Under the pieces are notes generated by a model. It ran no database searches, was not told the origin of the DNA, and worked only from the letters and a program-made list of their open reading frames with translations. The position numbers and the translations under genes are program-made. A stretch of DNA of 64,000 nt, from positions 194,227 through 258,226 of the forward strand of contig NZ_VEIY01000001.1 of assembly GCF_007680845.1 (NCBI RefSeq), written 5' to 3'. This stretch comes from Curtobacterium pusillum (GTDB lineage: Bacteria; Actinomycetota; Actinomycetes; Actinomycetales; Microbacteriaceae). Below, piece after piece: positions 46,750 to 54,922 of the stretch (the stretch's first letter is position 1; each line of letters starts with the position of its first letter).

Positions 46750-47373
46750 ATGACCGACCAGCGCTGGATCAAGATCTGCGGCCTGTCGACGCCCGAGACC
46801 GTGGACGCCGCCATCGACGCGGGCGCCGACGCCGTCGGGTTCGTGTTCGCCGCCGGGAGCCCCCGGACCGTGACGGCCGACCTCGCGAAGGAGCTCGTCG
46901 CGCGGGTGCCGGACGGCATCGACGCCGTCGGGGTCTTCCGCGACCAGGAGATCGACGAGATCGTCGGCATCGCGTCCGAGGTCGGGCTCACCACCCTGCA
47001 GCTGCACGGCGGCGAGTCCGCGACGGACTTCGCCCGGGCGCGCGACGCCGGTTTCTTCACCATCCGGGCGGTCGCCGCCGACGACTACCTCCGCGAGACC
47101 CCGGACGTGCGCGCGTCGTACGACCACGACCTGCTCCTGCTCGACGCCGCGGTGCCGGGCAGCGGACGGCTCATCGACCCGGCGTCCATCGCGGGGAAGG
47201 TGGACGAGGCATGGATCCTCGCGGGCGGGCTCACGCCGGCGAACGTCGTCGCGGCGATCGAGTCGCTCGACCCCGACGGGGTCGACGTGTCGAGCGGGGT
47301 GGAGTCGGAACGCGGCGTGAAGGACCCGGCGAAGATCCGGGCGTTCGTCGAGGCGGTCCGCAGCATCCCCTGA
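46750..47373 (+). CDS. trpF: Phosphoribosylanthranilate isomerase
   Basis: 207 residues from ATG 46750 (ATG 46741 is in frame three codons earlier). TIM barrel with KICGLSTPETVDAAIDAGADAVGFVF at the first strand (catalytic Cys), LQLHGGES, LLLDAAVPGSGR (catalytic Asp region), AGGLTPANV and GVDVSSGVE. Third step of tryptophan synthesis from anthranilate. Found alone, away from other trp genes. A small hairpin (47393-47413) follows. Confidence 0.94.
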   Translation: MTDQRWIKICGLSTPETVDAAIDAGADAVGFVFAAGSPRTVTADLAKELVARVPDGIDAVGVFRDQEIDEIVGIASEVGLTTLQLHGGESATDFARARDAGFFTIRAVAADDYLRETPDVRASYDHDLLLLDAAVPGSGRLIDPASIAGKVDEAWILAGGLTPANVVAAIESLDPDGVDVSSGVESERGVKDPAKIRAFVEAVRSIP

Positions 47374-47392
47374 CGGCCGAGCCGCGCCTCCA

Positions 47393-47413
47393 GTCCGGCC
47401 CTTCCTGCCGGAC
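47393..47413. terminator. Short hairpin between trpF and HAD gene
   Basis: GTCCGGC (47393-47399) pairs with GCCGGAC (47407-47413), 7-nt loop, between convergent genes. Immediately before it is CCGCGCCTCCAGTCC, a single arm of the dispersed palindrome family. Confidence 0.55.
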
Positions 47414-47419
47414 GGACCG

Positions 47420-48178
47420 TCAGCGCAGCGTCGGGATCAGTTCCGTCAGGAACGCGTCGGTGTCCTCCCACCCCGTCACCGCGTGGCACGGGACGCCGAG
47501 CGCCTTGACCGGGTAGTCGTTGCCCTCGGGGTCGAGTCGGTCGCCGACGAACAGCATGTCGTCGAGCGCGATGCCCGTGATCTCGGCGAGCCGCTGCATC
47601 CCGTACGCCTTGTCGATGCCCTTGCGAGTGATGTCGACGCTCGTCGAGCCGCCGGAGCGGACCTCGAGGTCGGGGAGCTCGGCCTGCACGAGCCGACGGA
47701 GCTCGTCCTTCTTCGCGCCGGTCGGGTCCCAGCGCTTCTTGACGTCGACGGGCGCGGCCTGGCCGAGCGCCGAGAAGGTGATCTGGGAGCCGCGGTCCTC
47801 GAGGATCGCTCCCCAGGTCTCGGACTCCCAGAAGCCGGCGGCCTTCGCCTGGGACTCGACCACGGAGAGGGCGCGGGCCTTCTGCTCCTCGGTGAGGTCC
47901 TCGGCGTACTGCAGCGCCCAGTCGTCCCCGGACCACCGGTAGTAGGCGGTGCCGCAGGTCGGCAGGAGGTGGAGGTCGTCGAGCACGAGGCCCTCGCGCT
48001 GCCGCAACGGAGCCACGAGCTGCTGCTCGAACTGCGCGAAGTTGCCACCGGAGATGACCGCGACCGGCACGACCTCGAGCAGGGACGCGAAGGTCTCGAG
48101 CATGCGGGGGTCGAGCGCGGACTTCGAGGGGGCGAGCGTGTCGTCCAGGTCGAAGGCGACGAGTCGGGGCGTGGTCAT
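47420..48178 (-). CDS. HAD-IIB hydrolase, phosphomannomutase-like
   Basis: 252 residues from ATG 48178. HAD motif I FDLDDTLAPSKS, motif II VISGGN, Lys of motif III in the KKRWDP/KKDELRR region, motif IV VGDRLDPEGNDYP; an alpha/beta cap of the IIB type lies between. Closest in pattern to eukaryotic-type phosphomannomutases and sugar-phosphate phosphatases. Activity (mutase or phosphatase) cannot be decided from sequence. Confidence 0.85.
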   Translation of the reverse strand: MTTPRLVAFDLDDTLAPSKSALDPRMLETFASLLEVVPVAVISGGNFAQFEQQLVAPLRQREGLVLDDLHLLPTCGTAYYRWSGDDWALQYAEDLTEEQKARALSVVESQAKAAGFWESETWGAILEDRGSQITFSALGQAAPVDVKKRWDPTGAKKDELRRLVQAELPDLEVRSGGSTSVDITRKGIDKAYGMQRLAEITGIALDDMLFVGDRLDPEGNDYPVKALGVPCHAVTGWEDTDAFLTELIPTLR

Positions 48179-48191
48179 GCGACCGATTCTG

Positions 48192-48611
48192 TCAGGCTCG
48201 GTGGGTCGCCGGGACACGGTCGCGCGCGTAGGTGATGTCGGTGTACCCGTGCGGCGCCGGGTTGCCGTCCGCGTCGAGGTTGACGAACACGACCTCGTCG
48301 ATCGTGAGGATGCTGCGGTGGGTGAAGAGGTTCCTCGCCTCGGCGCGCATGGTCAGCGAGGTGCGGCCGAAGCGCGTGGCGACGAGGCCGATCTCGACGA
48401 TGTCGCCCTCGCTCGCGGACGAGACGAAGACGATCTCCGACATGTACTTCGTGACGACCTTGCCGTTGCCGAGCTGGATGATCGCGTAGACGGCGGCCTC
48501 CTCGTCGATCCAGCGGAGGAGGCTGCCGCCGAACAGCGTGCCGTTCGCGTTGAGGTCTTCGGGGCGGACCCACTTGCGGGTGTAGAAGTTCATCTCCGGC
48601 GTCTGTTCCAT
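48192..48611 (-). CDS. Acyl-CoA thioesterase, YciA/hotdog family
   Basis: 139 residues from ATG 48611. Hotdog domain signatures: NANGTLFGGSLLRWIDEEAAVYA (catalytic Asp), KYMSEIVFVSSASEGDIVEIG and VFVNLDADGNPAPHG. Hydrolyses acyl-CoA thioesters in the cytosol. Follows the nitroreductase gene by 23 bp on the same strand, probable operon. Confidence 0.88.
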   Translation of the reverse strand: MEQTPEMNFYTRKWVRPEDLNANGTLFGGSLLRWIDEEAAVYAIIQLGNGKVVTKYMSEIVFVSSASEGDIVEIGLVATRFGRTSLTMRAEARNLFTHRSILTIDEVVFVNLDADGNPAPHGYTDITYARDRVPATHRA

Positions 48612-48634
48612 GTCAGTACATGCTACGCCCCGGA

Positions 48635-49231
48635 CTACTCCTTGACGAGCACGACCTCGTCGAGCGGGATGCGGGTGCGCGGGGCGACCTCGCGCTCGGC
48701 GGCCTTCTCGTCGAGCTGCGACGGGTCCGCCACGGTGCCGATCGCGGTGACGGTGAACGGGACGAAGCGCTCCGGGAGGTCGAACGCGGCGCGGAGGCCC
48801 TCGACCTCGATGCCGGCCATCTGGTGGACGTGCAGCCCCTCGGCGTGCGCCTGCACCGTCAGCGCGGCGATCGCCTGGCCGAGGTCGTACTGCGCGAACG
48901 GACGCGCGGTGCCGTCCTCGGTCTCGGTCTCGAGGATGCCGACGACGAGTGCGCTCGCGCGGAACGCCCACCCGGCGTTGAAGCCGATGAGGTTGTCGTT
49001 GATCTTGCGGAAGGTCTCGGTCCCGCGGCGGCCGGCGATGAAGCGGCGCGGCTGGAAGTTGTTCGCGGAGGCCGCCCAGCGTGCGGCTTCGAGGACGGCG
49101 TCGAGCTGCTCGTCGGAGACGGTCGCCGACTCGTCGTAGGAGCGCGGGCTCCACCGCTCCTCGAGGAGGGGGACCAGGGGCTGGCTGGAGTCGGTCGAAC
49201 GGGTGAGCGTCGCGGAGTTCGTCGAGGTCAT
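48635..49231 (-). CDS. Nitroreductase-family FMN oxidoreductase
   Basis: 198 residues from ATG 49231. FMN-binding start ERWSPRSYDESATVSDEQLDAVLEAARWAASANNFQPRRFI, and a mid-region FAQYDLGQAIAALTVQAHAEGLHVHQMAGIEV characteristic of the family. NAD(P)H-dependent reduction of nitroaromatics, quinones or related compounds. First gene of a pair with the thioesterase. Confidence 0.9.
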   Translation of the reverse strand: MTSTNSATLTRSTDSSQPLVPLLEERWSPRSYDESATVSDEQLDAVLEAARWAASANNFQPRRFIAGRRGTETFRKINDNLIGFNAGWAFRASALVVGILETETEDGTARPFAQYDLGQAIAALTVQAHAEGLHVHQMAGIEVEGLRAAFDLPERFVPFTVTAIGTVADPSQLDEKAAEREVAPRTRIPLDEVVLVKE

Positions 49232-49318
49232 GGTGGCTCCAACGGTATTCGATGCGTTCGCATTTCCGGCCTGAGCGACGTCACATGACAGCCGTCCCCA
49301 GGTGCAAGGATGGACGCG

Positions 49319-50242
49319 ATGGCTGGCGTGTTGACGGGGTTCGCGATCATCGGCGCGATCATCGCCGTCGGGTACGTCGTCGGGCGCGTCGGGCTGCTCG
49401 GCCAGCACGCCCAGTTCGTGATGAGCCGGCTCGCGTTCTTCGTGCTCATGCCCTGCCTGCTGTTCCACACCATCGCCACGGCCGACATCCACGTGCTGCT
49501 GTCGCCGATGCTGTGGGTGTCGCTCCTCAGCGCGGTCGTCGTCGCGGTCGGCGCCGGCATCCTGTTCCGGGTGGTGCTCCGCCGGCCGCTGGCGACCACC
49601 ACCGTCGGTGCGCTCGCGTCGAGCTACGTGAACGCGAACAACATCGGGCTGCCGGTCGCCGTGTACGTCCTCGGGCAGGCCACCGCGGTCGTCCCGGTGA
49701 TCCTGCTGCAGCTCGTCGTGCTCGCCCCGATCGCGCTGACGATCCTCGACACGGCGACCTCGGCCGGCGGCAGCTGGGGACGCCGGGTGTCCGGGCCGTT
49801 CCGGAACCCGATCATCATCGCGTCCCTCGTCGGCCTGCTGTTCTCGGCGACGGGGATCGAGCTGCCGACGCCGGTGCTCGAGCCGTTCTCGCTCGTCGGC
49901 GCTGCGGCCGTGCCGATCGTGCTGCTGTCGTTCGGGATGAGCCTGCACGGTGCGACGCCGCTGCGGGACCCGGCGATCCGGACGGACGTCGTCGTGGCGT
50001 CGGCGATCAAGCTCGTGGTGATGCCGGCGGTCGCGTTCGTGTTCGCGCGGTTCGTGTTCGGGCTCGGGGACCACGACGTCTTCGTGCTCACGACGCTCGG
50101 GGCGTTGCCGGCGGCGCAGAACGTGTTCAACTACGCGCAGCGGTATGGGGCGGCGGTGCCCGTGGCGCGGGACGTGGTGCTCATCTCGACGGTGGGGTCC
50201 GTGCCCGTGCTGGTCGTGGTGGCCGCGTTGCTGCACCCGTAG
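49319..50242 (+). CDS. AEC-family transporter (auxin efflux carrier type)
   Basis: 307 residues from ATG 49319, with AAGGA at 49306-49310; ATG 49310 also in frame. Ten hydrophobic segments in two inverted halves; family landmarks include FFVLMPCLLFHTIA, YVNANNIGLPVAVYVLG and GALPAAQNVFNYAQRYG. Bacterial members export or exchange small organic acids such as malate. Followed by an intrinsic terminator that starts the repeat array. Confidence 0.9.
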   Translation: MAGVLTGFAIIGAIIAVGYVVGRVGLLGQHAQFVMSRLAFFVLMPCLLFHTIATADIHVLLSPMLWVSLLSAVVVAVGAGILFRVVLRRPLATTTVGALASSYVNANNIGLPVAVYVLGQATAVVPVILLQLVVLAPIALTILDTATSAGGSWGRRVSGPFRNPIIIASLVGLLFSATGIELPTPVLEPFSLVGAAAVPIVLLSFGMSLHGATPLRDPAIRTDVVVASAIKLVVMPAVAFVFARFVFGLGDHDVFVLTTLGALPAAQNVFNYAQRYGAAVPVARDVVLISTVGSVPVLVVVAALLHP

Positions 50243-50260
50243 GCCCGCGCGGGCGCCCGG

Positions 50261-50289
50261 GCCCGCTCGGCGCGCCGAGCGGGCGTTTT
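50261..50289 (+). terminator. Intrinsic terminator after AEC transporter
   Basis: GCCCGCTCGG (50261-50270) pairs with CCGAGCGGGC (50275-50284) across CGCG, followed by GTTTTCT: a textbook rho-independent terminator, rare in this GC-rich window. It is the first member of the following tandem array. Confidence 0.9.
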
Positions 50290-50820
50290 CTGTCACGTTC
50301 GGCGCCTCCGGGCGGCCGGTTCCGCCCGCTCGGCGGTGGGGTGGCGGCGGGTCGTGCCCGCTCGGCGGACGGGAGGCGCGGGGCGGGCTGGCGCCGCGCC
50401 TCCCGTCCGGCGTCGGCGCGAGCGGGCGTTTTCCGTCACGTTCGGCGGTCCGGGGCGGCGGGTTCCGCCCGCTCGGCGGGGCGGTGGCGGCGGGTCGTGC
50501 CCGCTCGGCGGACGGGAGGCGCGGGGCGGGCTGGCGCCGCGCCTCCCGTCCGGCGTCGGCGCGAGCGGGCCTTTTCTGTCACGTTCGGGGGCTGGGGGCG
50601 GCGGGTTCCGCCCGCTCGGCGGGGCGGTGGCGGCGGGTCGTGCCCGCTCGGCGGACGGGAGGCGCGGGGTGGGCTGGCGCAGGCCTCCCGTCCGGCGTCG
50701 GCGCGAGCGGGCCTTTTCTGTCACGTTCGGGGGCTGGGGGCGGCCGGTTCCGCCCGCTCGGCGGTGCGGTGGCGGCGGGTCGTGCCCGCTCGGCGGCGCG
50801 CGCCGGCCGGCGGCCGCCGC
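50261..50820. repeat. ~143-bp tandem array of nested terminator palindromes
   Basis: The TTTT tracts of four successive terminators lie at 50286, 50429, 50572 and 50714, giving a period of 142-143 bp. In copies 2-4 the outer GCCCGCTCG/CGAGCGGGC hairpin encloses a copy of the dispersed palindrome: inner arms 50367-50381/50394-50408, 50510-50524/50537-50551 and 50653-50667/50683-50693, the last with a shortened arm. Each unit then reads TTTTCTGTCACGTTCGG and a GC-rich spacer ending GGGTCGTGCCCGCTCGG. A final half unit near 50784 lacks a right arm. No gene is seen from 50243 to 50935. Confidence 0.92.
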
Positions 50821-50935
50821 CAGGCCAGGGGGATTCTTCGCGGGCTCGTAGCCTGCGCTCCCGACGGCCCGCGTACCGTGGGCGGCATCGCGGCACCGAG
50901 CGGCGCCGCGCCGGATCGAGGGACGGGAGACCCTG

Positions 50936-51343
50936 ATGGACACGATGGCGATGATGAAGAGCATGTCCGCGACCGACATGCCCATGGCGATGGACGCGGA
51001 GATGATGCAGGACACGATGATGGCGATGAACGCCGCGTCGATGGCCGCGACGATGTGCTCCGCGAGCGACATGCGCATGGGTGCCGAGATGGCCACGTGC
51101 GCAGCGATGTGCTCGAACACGGCGATGATGGCCGACACCGGCATGCGCATGATGATGCGTCCGATGGGGATGGACGCCTCGAGCATGCGGACGATGCTCA
51201 TGGCCTGCGTGGCGATGGGCACCGCGTGCGCGGCCGAGTGCCGGCAGCACGCCGACATGGACGAGTCGTGCCGCTACTGCGCGATGGCGTGCGACGAGAT
51301 GGTCGCGAAGTGCGAGGCGATGCTCACCGCGATGCCCGCCTGA
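50936..51343 (+). CDS. Met/Cys-rich four-helix copper-storage-like protein
   Basis: 135 residues, ATG with GGGAG 7 bp upstream, no signal peptide. Contains 36 Met and 10 Cys. The N-terminal ~40 residues are Met-rich (MDTMAMMKSMSATDMPMAMD); the rest has Cys spaced as in four-helix-bundle copper-binding proteins (DUF326/Csp type): MCSASD, ATCAAMCSN, ACVAMGTACAAEC and ESCRYCAMACDEM. Predicted all-helical. Likely binds many Cu(I) ions in the cytosol through thiolates and thioethers; metal identity is inference. No copper pump or CsoR gene lies adjacent. Confidence 0.8.
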   Translation: MDTMAMMKSMSATDMPMAMDAEMMQDTMMAMNAASMAATMCSASDMRMGAEMATCAAMCSNTAMMADTGMRMMMRPMGMDASSMRTMLMACVAMGTACAAECRQHADMDESCRYCAMACDEMVAKCEAMLTAMPA

Positions 51344-51400
51344 CGAGCGCGAGCGCCAGAGCGGCAGCCAGCGCGAGCACGCACCCGACCGCGACGCCTC

Positions 51401-51649
51401 CTAGGCGACGCGGGCCGTCGTGGTGCGCTCGCCGACGCTGAGGATCTCCGCGACCGGGTGGTGGGCGACCGGGTCGCCGACGGACGCGAGTGCGTCGGCG
51501 TCCGCCACCCGGAGCTGCGTGACGGCACCGTCGAGGAAGGCGACCACGAGGTCGGCGGGACGGGTCTCGACGACGATGCCGTCCCTCCAGGCCTTCGGGG
51601 TGGCGTCGGCCATGACGCGCTGGATCGGGAGGACTGTCGTGCGGGACAT
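51401..51649 (-). CDS. Hypothetical protein, 82 aa
   Basis: ATG 51649 with AGGTGA 4-5 bp upstream. Sequence MSRTTVLPIQRVMADAT ... GIVVETRPADLVVAFLDGAV ... ILSVGERTTTARVA looks like a small beta-rich protein. I recognise no family. Convergent with the copper-protein gene and separated from the exonuclease gene by ~90 bp. Confidence 0.6.
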   Translation of the reverse strand: MSRTTVLPIQRVMADATPKAWRDGIVVETRPADLVVAFLDGAVTQLRVADADALASVGDPVAHHPVAEILSVGERTTTARVA

Positions 51650-51741
51650 GGCTTCACCTGCTCTCGGAAGGGGGTGCAGGAAACGTACGTCGTGCTGCCG
51701 GCGGAGGGCGACGGCAGCCGTCGCGTGACGTAACAGAAGCG

Positions 51742-52578
51742 TCAGAAGATCATCGGGCGGTCGTCGTCGAGCGAGGTCTCGAGGTCCAGGTCGACCGTGA
51801 CGGGGACGTGGTCGCTCGGGGCGTCGCCCTTCCGCTCGTCCCGGTGGATGGCCGCCGCCACGGTGACGTCGGCGAAGGCCTGGGAGCCCATCACGAAGTC
51901 GATGCGCATGCCCTCGTTCCGCGGGAACCGCAGCTGCTTGTAGTCCCAGTAGGTGTAGCCGTCGGGGACGATCGGTCGGACGACGTCCTGCAGGCCGCGT
52001 TCCTCGAACGTGCGGAACGCCGCGCGCTCGGGCTCGCTCACGTGGGTGGCGCCCTCGAAGACCCGCATGTCCCAGACGTCCCGGTCGAGCGGCGCGACGT
52101 TCCAGTCACCCATCAGCGCCAGCGGGGTCTCCGGGGCGGCGGTCAGCCACTCCGAGGTGCGGTCGGCCAGCTGCGCGAGCCAGTCGAGCTTGTACGTGTA
52201 GTGCGGGTCGCCGACCTCGCGGCCGTTCGGCACGTAGAGGCTCCAGAGACGGACGCCGTCGACGGTGACGCCGATCGCGCGTGCCTCGACCGGGAGGTCC
52301 GGTCCCTCCTGCCCCTTGAGGAACCCCGGCTGACCGGGGAAGTCGCGCTCGACGTCCTCCATCGGCAGACGGCTGGCGAACGCGACGCCGTTCCACTGGT
52401 TGAGCCCGTGCGCCTCGACCTGGTACCCGGCCTGCTCGAACGCCTCGACGGGGAACTGCTCCGGCTTGCACTTGATCTCCTGCATGCCGAGGACGTCGAC
52501 GTCCTCACGGACGAGCCAGTCGACGATCCGACCGACTCGGGTGCGGACGGAGTTCACGTTCCAGGTCGCGACGCGCAT
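51742..52578 (-). CDS. xthA: Exonuclease III family DNA repair enzyme
   Basis: 278 residues from ATG 52578 (MRVATWNVNSVRTRVGRIVDWL). Endonuclease/exonuclease/phosphatase fold with all motifs: NVNSVR, MQEIKC (metal Glu), LYVPNGREVGDPHYTYKLDWL, GDWNVAPLDRDVWD, GYTYWDYK and the terminal catalytic SDHVPVTVDL. AP endonuclease and 3'-5' exonuclease in base excision repair. Divergent from the Asp23 operon. Confidence 0.95.
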   Translation of the reverse strand: MRVATWNVNSVRTRVGRIVDWLVREDVDVLGMQEIKCKPEQFPVEAFEQAGYQVEAHGLNQWNGVAFASRLPMEDVERDFPGQPGFLKGQEGPDLPVEARAIGVTVDGVRLWSLYVPNGREVGDPHYTYKLDWLAQLADRTSEWLTAAPETPLALMGDWNVAPLDRDVWDMRVFEGATHVSEPERAAFRTFEERGLQDVVRPIVPDGYTYWDYKQLRFPRNEGMRIDFVMGSQAFADVTVAAAIHRDERKGDAPSDHVPVTVDLDLETSLDDDRPMIF

Positions 52579-52696
52579 GGGTCCGAACCTACCGCGGGAC
52601 GGCCGGGCGTCCGCCGCGGGCGCGGTGCCGCTCACGGGCGCGGCACGGCACGATGGTGTTCGCTGGGAGACCAGGCAGCGAGCGCAGGAGGCACTG

Positions 52697-53143
52697 ATGG
52701 CATCGACGACGAACCGCGTCGACGGGACCGCGACGACCGGCACCACGACGACGCAGGTGACCACCAAGGGCAGGACGATCATCGACGACACCGTCGTCGC
52801 GAAGGTCGCCGGCATCGCCGCTCGGGACGTCCCCGGGGTCTTCGCCCTGGGCGGCAACGCCGCGCGCGCGTTCGGGGCGATCCGCGACGCGATCGGTTCG
52901 AGCGCGCTCGGGCAGGGCGTCCGCGTCGAGGTCGGCGAGACCCAGGTCGCCGTCGACCTGACGATCGTGGTCGACTACCCGACGCCGATGATGGAGGTCG
53001 CGACCGCCGTGCGCGCCGCCGTCACGAAGGCCGTGACCGAGCTCGTCGGGCTCGAGGTCACGGAGGTCAACATCGCCATCAACGACGTCAACATCCCGGG
53101 GCTGGCCGGCGTCGAGGTCGACTCCGAGGGTCGCGTCCGGTGA
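52697..53143 (+). CDS. Asp23/Gls24-family envelope stress protein
   Basis: 148 residues from ATG 52697 with GCAGGAGG upstream. Thr-rich N-terminus (~25 residues), then the Asp23 domain: IIDDTVVAKVAGIAARDVPGVFAL, VRVEVGETQVAVDLTIVVDYPTPMMEVA and VTEVNIAINDVNIP. Family members polymerise on the inner membrane and relate to alkaline or cell-wall stress. First of five overlapping genes. Confidence 0.9.
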   Translation: MASTTNRVDGTATTGTTTTQVTTKGRTIIDDTVVAKVAGIAARDVPGVFALGGNAARAFGAIRDAIGSSALGQGVRVEVGETQVAVDLTIVVDYPTPMMEVATAVRAAVTKAVTELVGLEVTEVNIAINDVNIPGLAGVEVDSEGRVR

Positions 53144-53331
53144 ACGCCACCGTCGTCGGCATGGGCGCCGGCGCACTCCTCGCGATCGTCGCGGTGACGC
53201 TCGGCTTCTGGGCGTTCGTCGTCGTCGCCGTCTTCATGGTCGTGGGCGGCCTGGTCGCCCGGATCGTGACGGGCGACATCGACCTCCGCCGTCTGCTCGA
53301 CGTGCTGCGCGGGCGCCGGAGCTCCTCGTGA
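53140..53331 (+). CDS. Small membrane protein of Asp23 operon (DUF2273-like)
   Basis: 63 residues from GTG 53140, overlapping the Asp23 stop by 4 bp. Two closely spaced hydrophobic stretches (GMGAGALLAIVAVTLGFWAFVVVAVFMVVGGLVARI) and a basic tail (GDIDLRRLLDVLRGRRSS). Size and place match the DUF2273 component of Gram-positive Asp23 operons. Confidence 0.75.
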   Translation: MNATVVGMGAGALLAIVAVTLGFWAFVVVAVFMVVGGLVARIVTGDIDLRRLLDVLRGRRSSS

Positions 53332-53693
53332 GCGCGGCCGCCGGCGGCGCCGTGGGCGCGCGTCCGGTGGCCGGGTACGACCGCATCGGCTCCGCCGCGC
53401 TCGTGCACACCGCCCAGGCGGTCGCCGCCGAAGCGCTGCGCGTGCCGTTCCGGGAGGCGCGTGCCCGGGTCGCCGACGACGGTCACGGTGGGCTGGCGGT
53501 CGAGATCACCGCCCCGCTCACCGTGCCCGTGCTGGGCAGCCACGCAGTCCCCGACGAACCCGTCACCACCACGGCGCACCGGGCCCGCGGCACGATCGCC
53601 GAGCGGCTCCGGAGCATCACCGGTCGACAGGTCCAGCGGGTGACCGTGACGTTCTCGTCGTCCGTCGTCGACGTCCCGAGGCGGGTCCGATGA
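53328..53693 (+). CDS. Asp23-like protein, second copy
   Basis: 121 residues from GTG 53328 (4-bp overlap). Soluble; the pattern ALVHTAQAVAAEALRVPFREARARV ... LAVEITAPLTVPVL ... IAERLRSITGRQVQRVTVTFSS resembles the Asp23 topology, but with a long Pro/Ala insertion. Probably a diverged Asp23 partner. Confidence 0.6.
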   Translation: MSAAAGGAVGARPVAGYDRIGSAALVHTAQAVAAEALRVPFREARARVADDGHGGLAVEITAPLTVPVLGSHAVPDEPVTTTAHRARGTIAERLRSITGRQVQRVTVTFSSSVVDVPRRVR

Positions 53694-54325
53694 CCGACCT
53701 GTCGACCACGCCCCCGACCACTGCGGCCCCGTCGTCGACCGGCCGCACCCACGACCGCGTGTACCGCCGGATCGTCCGCCGCGAGACCAACGCGTCCCGT
53801 TCGGGCGCCGTCGTCGTCGCGATGCTCGTCGCACTCGTCGTCGCGGCTGCCGCAGTGTTCGCCGCCGTGCTCGTGCTCCTCGACCAGCGCGTCCTCGGCA
53901 TCGACCCGCGGGACGTCGTCGACACCGCGGCTCGTGCACCCCGGGGCCTCGACGCCACGATCGTGATCGGGATCGGCGCCGTCGTGGCCCTCGTCGGACT
54001 GGTGTTCCTCGGGCAGGGACTCCTGCCCCAGCGGCGGCCGCGGCACGCGATGTCCTCCGTCCGCCTCGCGGTCGTGGTCGACGACGAGGTCCTCGCGTCC
54101 GCTGCTGCCCGCGCTGCGCGGTCGGCCACCCGGCTCGGACCCGACGCCGCCGTCGGCACCGTCGGTCGCCGCACGGTGGACGTCGTGCTCCGGCCCGCCG
54201 CGGGTGTCGACGTCCCCGCCGTGGCCGCGACCGAGGCCGTGGAGTCGGAGTTCGTCGCGATCGACGCGCAACCGTCCGTCACCGTGCGGGTCCGCGTGCA
54301 ACCGACCGGACGGGTGGACGGATGA
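53690..54325 (+). CDS. DUF6286-type membrane protein of Asp23 operon
   Basis: 211 residues. Polar N-terminus, two membrane helices (GAVVVAMLVALVVAAAAVFAAVLVLL and ATIVIGIGAVVALVGLVFLG), then a soluble C-terminal domain (SSVRLAVVVDDEVLASAAARAARSA ... SVTVRVRVQPTGRV). Matches the membrane proteins annotated DUF6286 in actinobacterial Asp23 operons. Overlaps neighbours at both ends. Confidence 0.7.
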   Translation: MTDLSTTPPTTAAPSSTGRTHDRVYRRIVRRETNASRSGAVVVAMLVALVVAAAAVFAAVLVLLDQRVLGIDPRDVVDTAARAPRGLDATIVIGIGAVVALVGLVFLGQGLLPQRRPRHAMSSVRLAVVVDDEVLASAAARAARSATRLGPDAAVGTVGRRTVDVVLRPAAGVDVPAVAATEAVESEFVAIDAQPSVTVRVRVQPTGRVDG

Positions 54326-54915
54326 ACGCGACGAACCGCGGTGTGGGCCGCACGGCGCTCGTGCTCGTCGGTCTGGCACTGCTCGTGCTCGGCGTCGGCG
54401 CGATCCTCGTGCAGACCCTGCCCTGGGCTGCGGCGACCTGGCACGACTGGGCGCGTTCGCTCGAAGCCCTCGGAACCGGTGCCGGGCGGGACGCCTCGGC
54501 CACCGCGTGGACGTGGGTGCTCGGCGGTGGACTGGTGCTCGGGATCCTCGCGATCGTCGTGCTGTCGACGCTCGGTGGCGGCCGCGTCGGCACCGTGATC
54601 GAGGACGACGGTTCCGCGGACGGGGTCGCGGGCGCGGTGCGGATCGACTCCGCCGCGGTGCAGCACGCACTGTCCTCCGCGATCGGGGCGATGCCGCAGG
54701 TCGGGTCGCTGGCGGTCGACGTCTACCGGGTCCGGGGCAGCCGGGCGATCCGCATCCGGGTCCGACCCCGACGCGGGGCGTCCCCGCGGGACATCACGAC
54801 CGGCGTCGAAGGCATCGTCGCCGACCTCGACGCGCTCCTCGGCGACCAGCTGCCGGTGCTGCTCGAGATCGCCCGCGGCGGATCGGGGTCCGGCCGCACG
54901 GACCGGGTGCACTGA
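54322..54915 (+). CDS. AmaP-like membrane anchor of Asp23 operon
   Basis: 197 residues. Two N-terminal membrane helices (ALVLVGLALLVLGVGAILVQTLPW; WVLGGGLVLGILAIVVLSTLGG) and a C-terminal Asp23-like cytosolic domain (VRIDSAAVQHALSSAIGAMPQVGSLAVDVYRV ... GVEGIVADLDALL). By analogy with AmaP it would tether Asp23 polymers to the membrane. Confidence 0.72.
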   Translation: MNATNRGVGRTALVLVGLALLVLGVGAILVQTLPWAAATWHDWARSLEALGTGAGRDASATAWTWVLGGGLVLGILAIVVLSTLGGGRVGTVIEDDGSADGVAGAVRIDSAAVQHALSSAIGAMPQVGSLAVDVYRVRGSRAIRIRVRPRRGASPRDITTGVEGIVADLDALLGDQLPVLLEIARGGSGSGRTDRVH

Positions 54916-54922
54916 GGCACGC

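Noticed and set aside
50261..50820. Possible CRISPR array.
   Set aside because: Repeats are ~143 bp head-to-tail with no unique spacers and no cas genes; nested terminator palindromes explain them.
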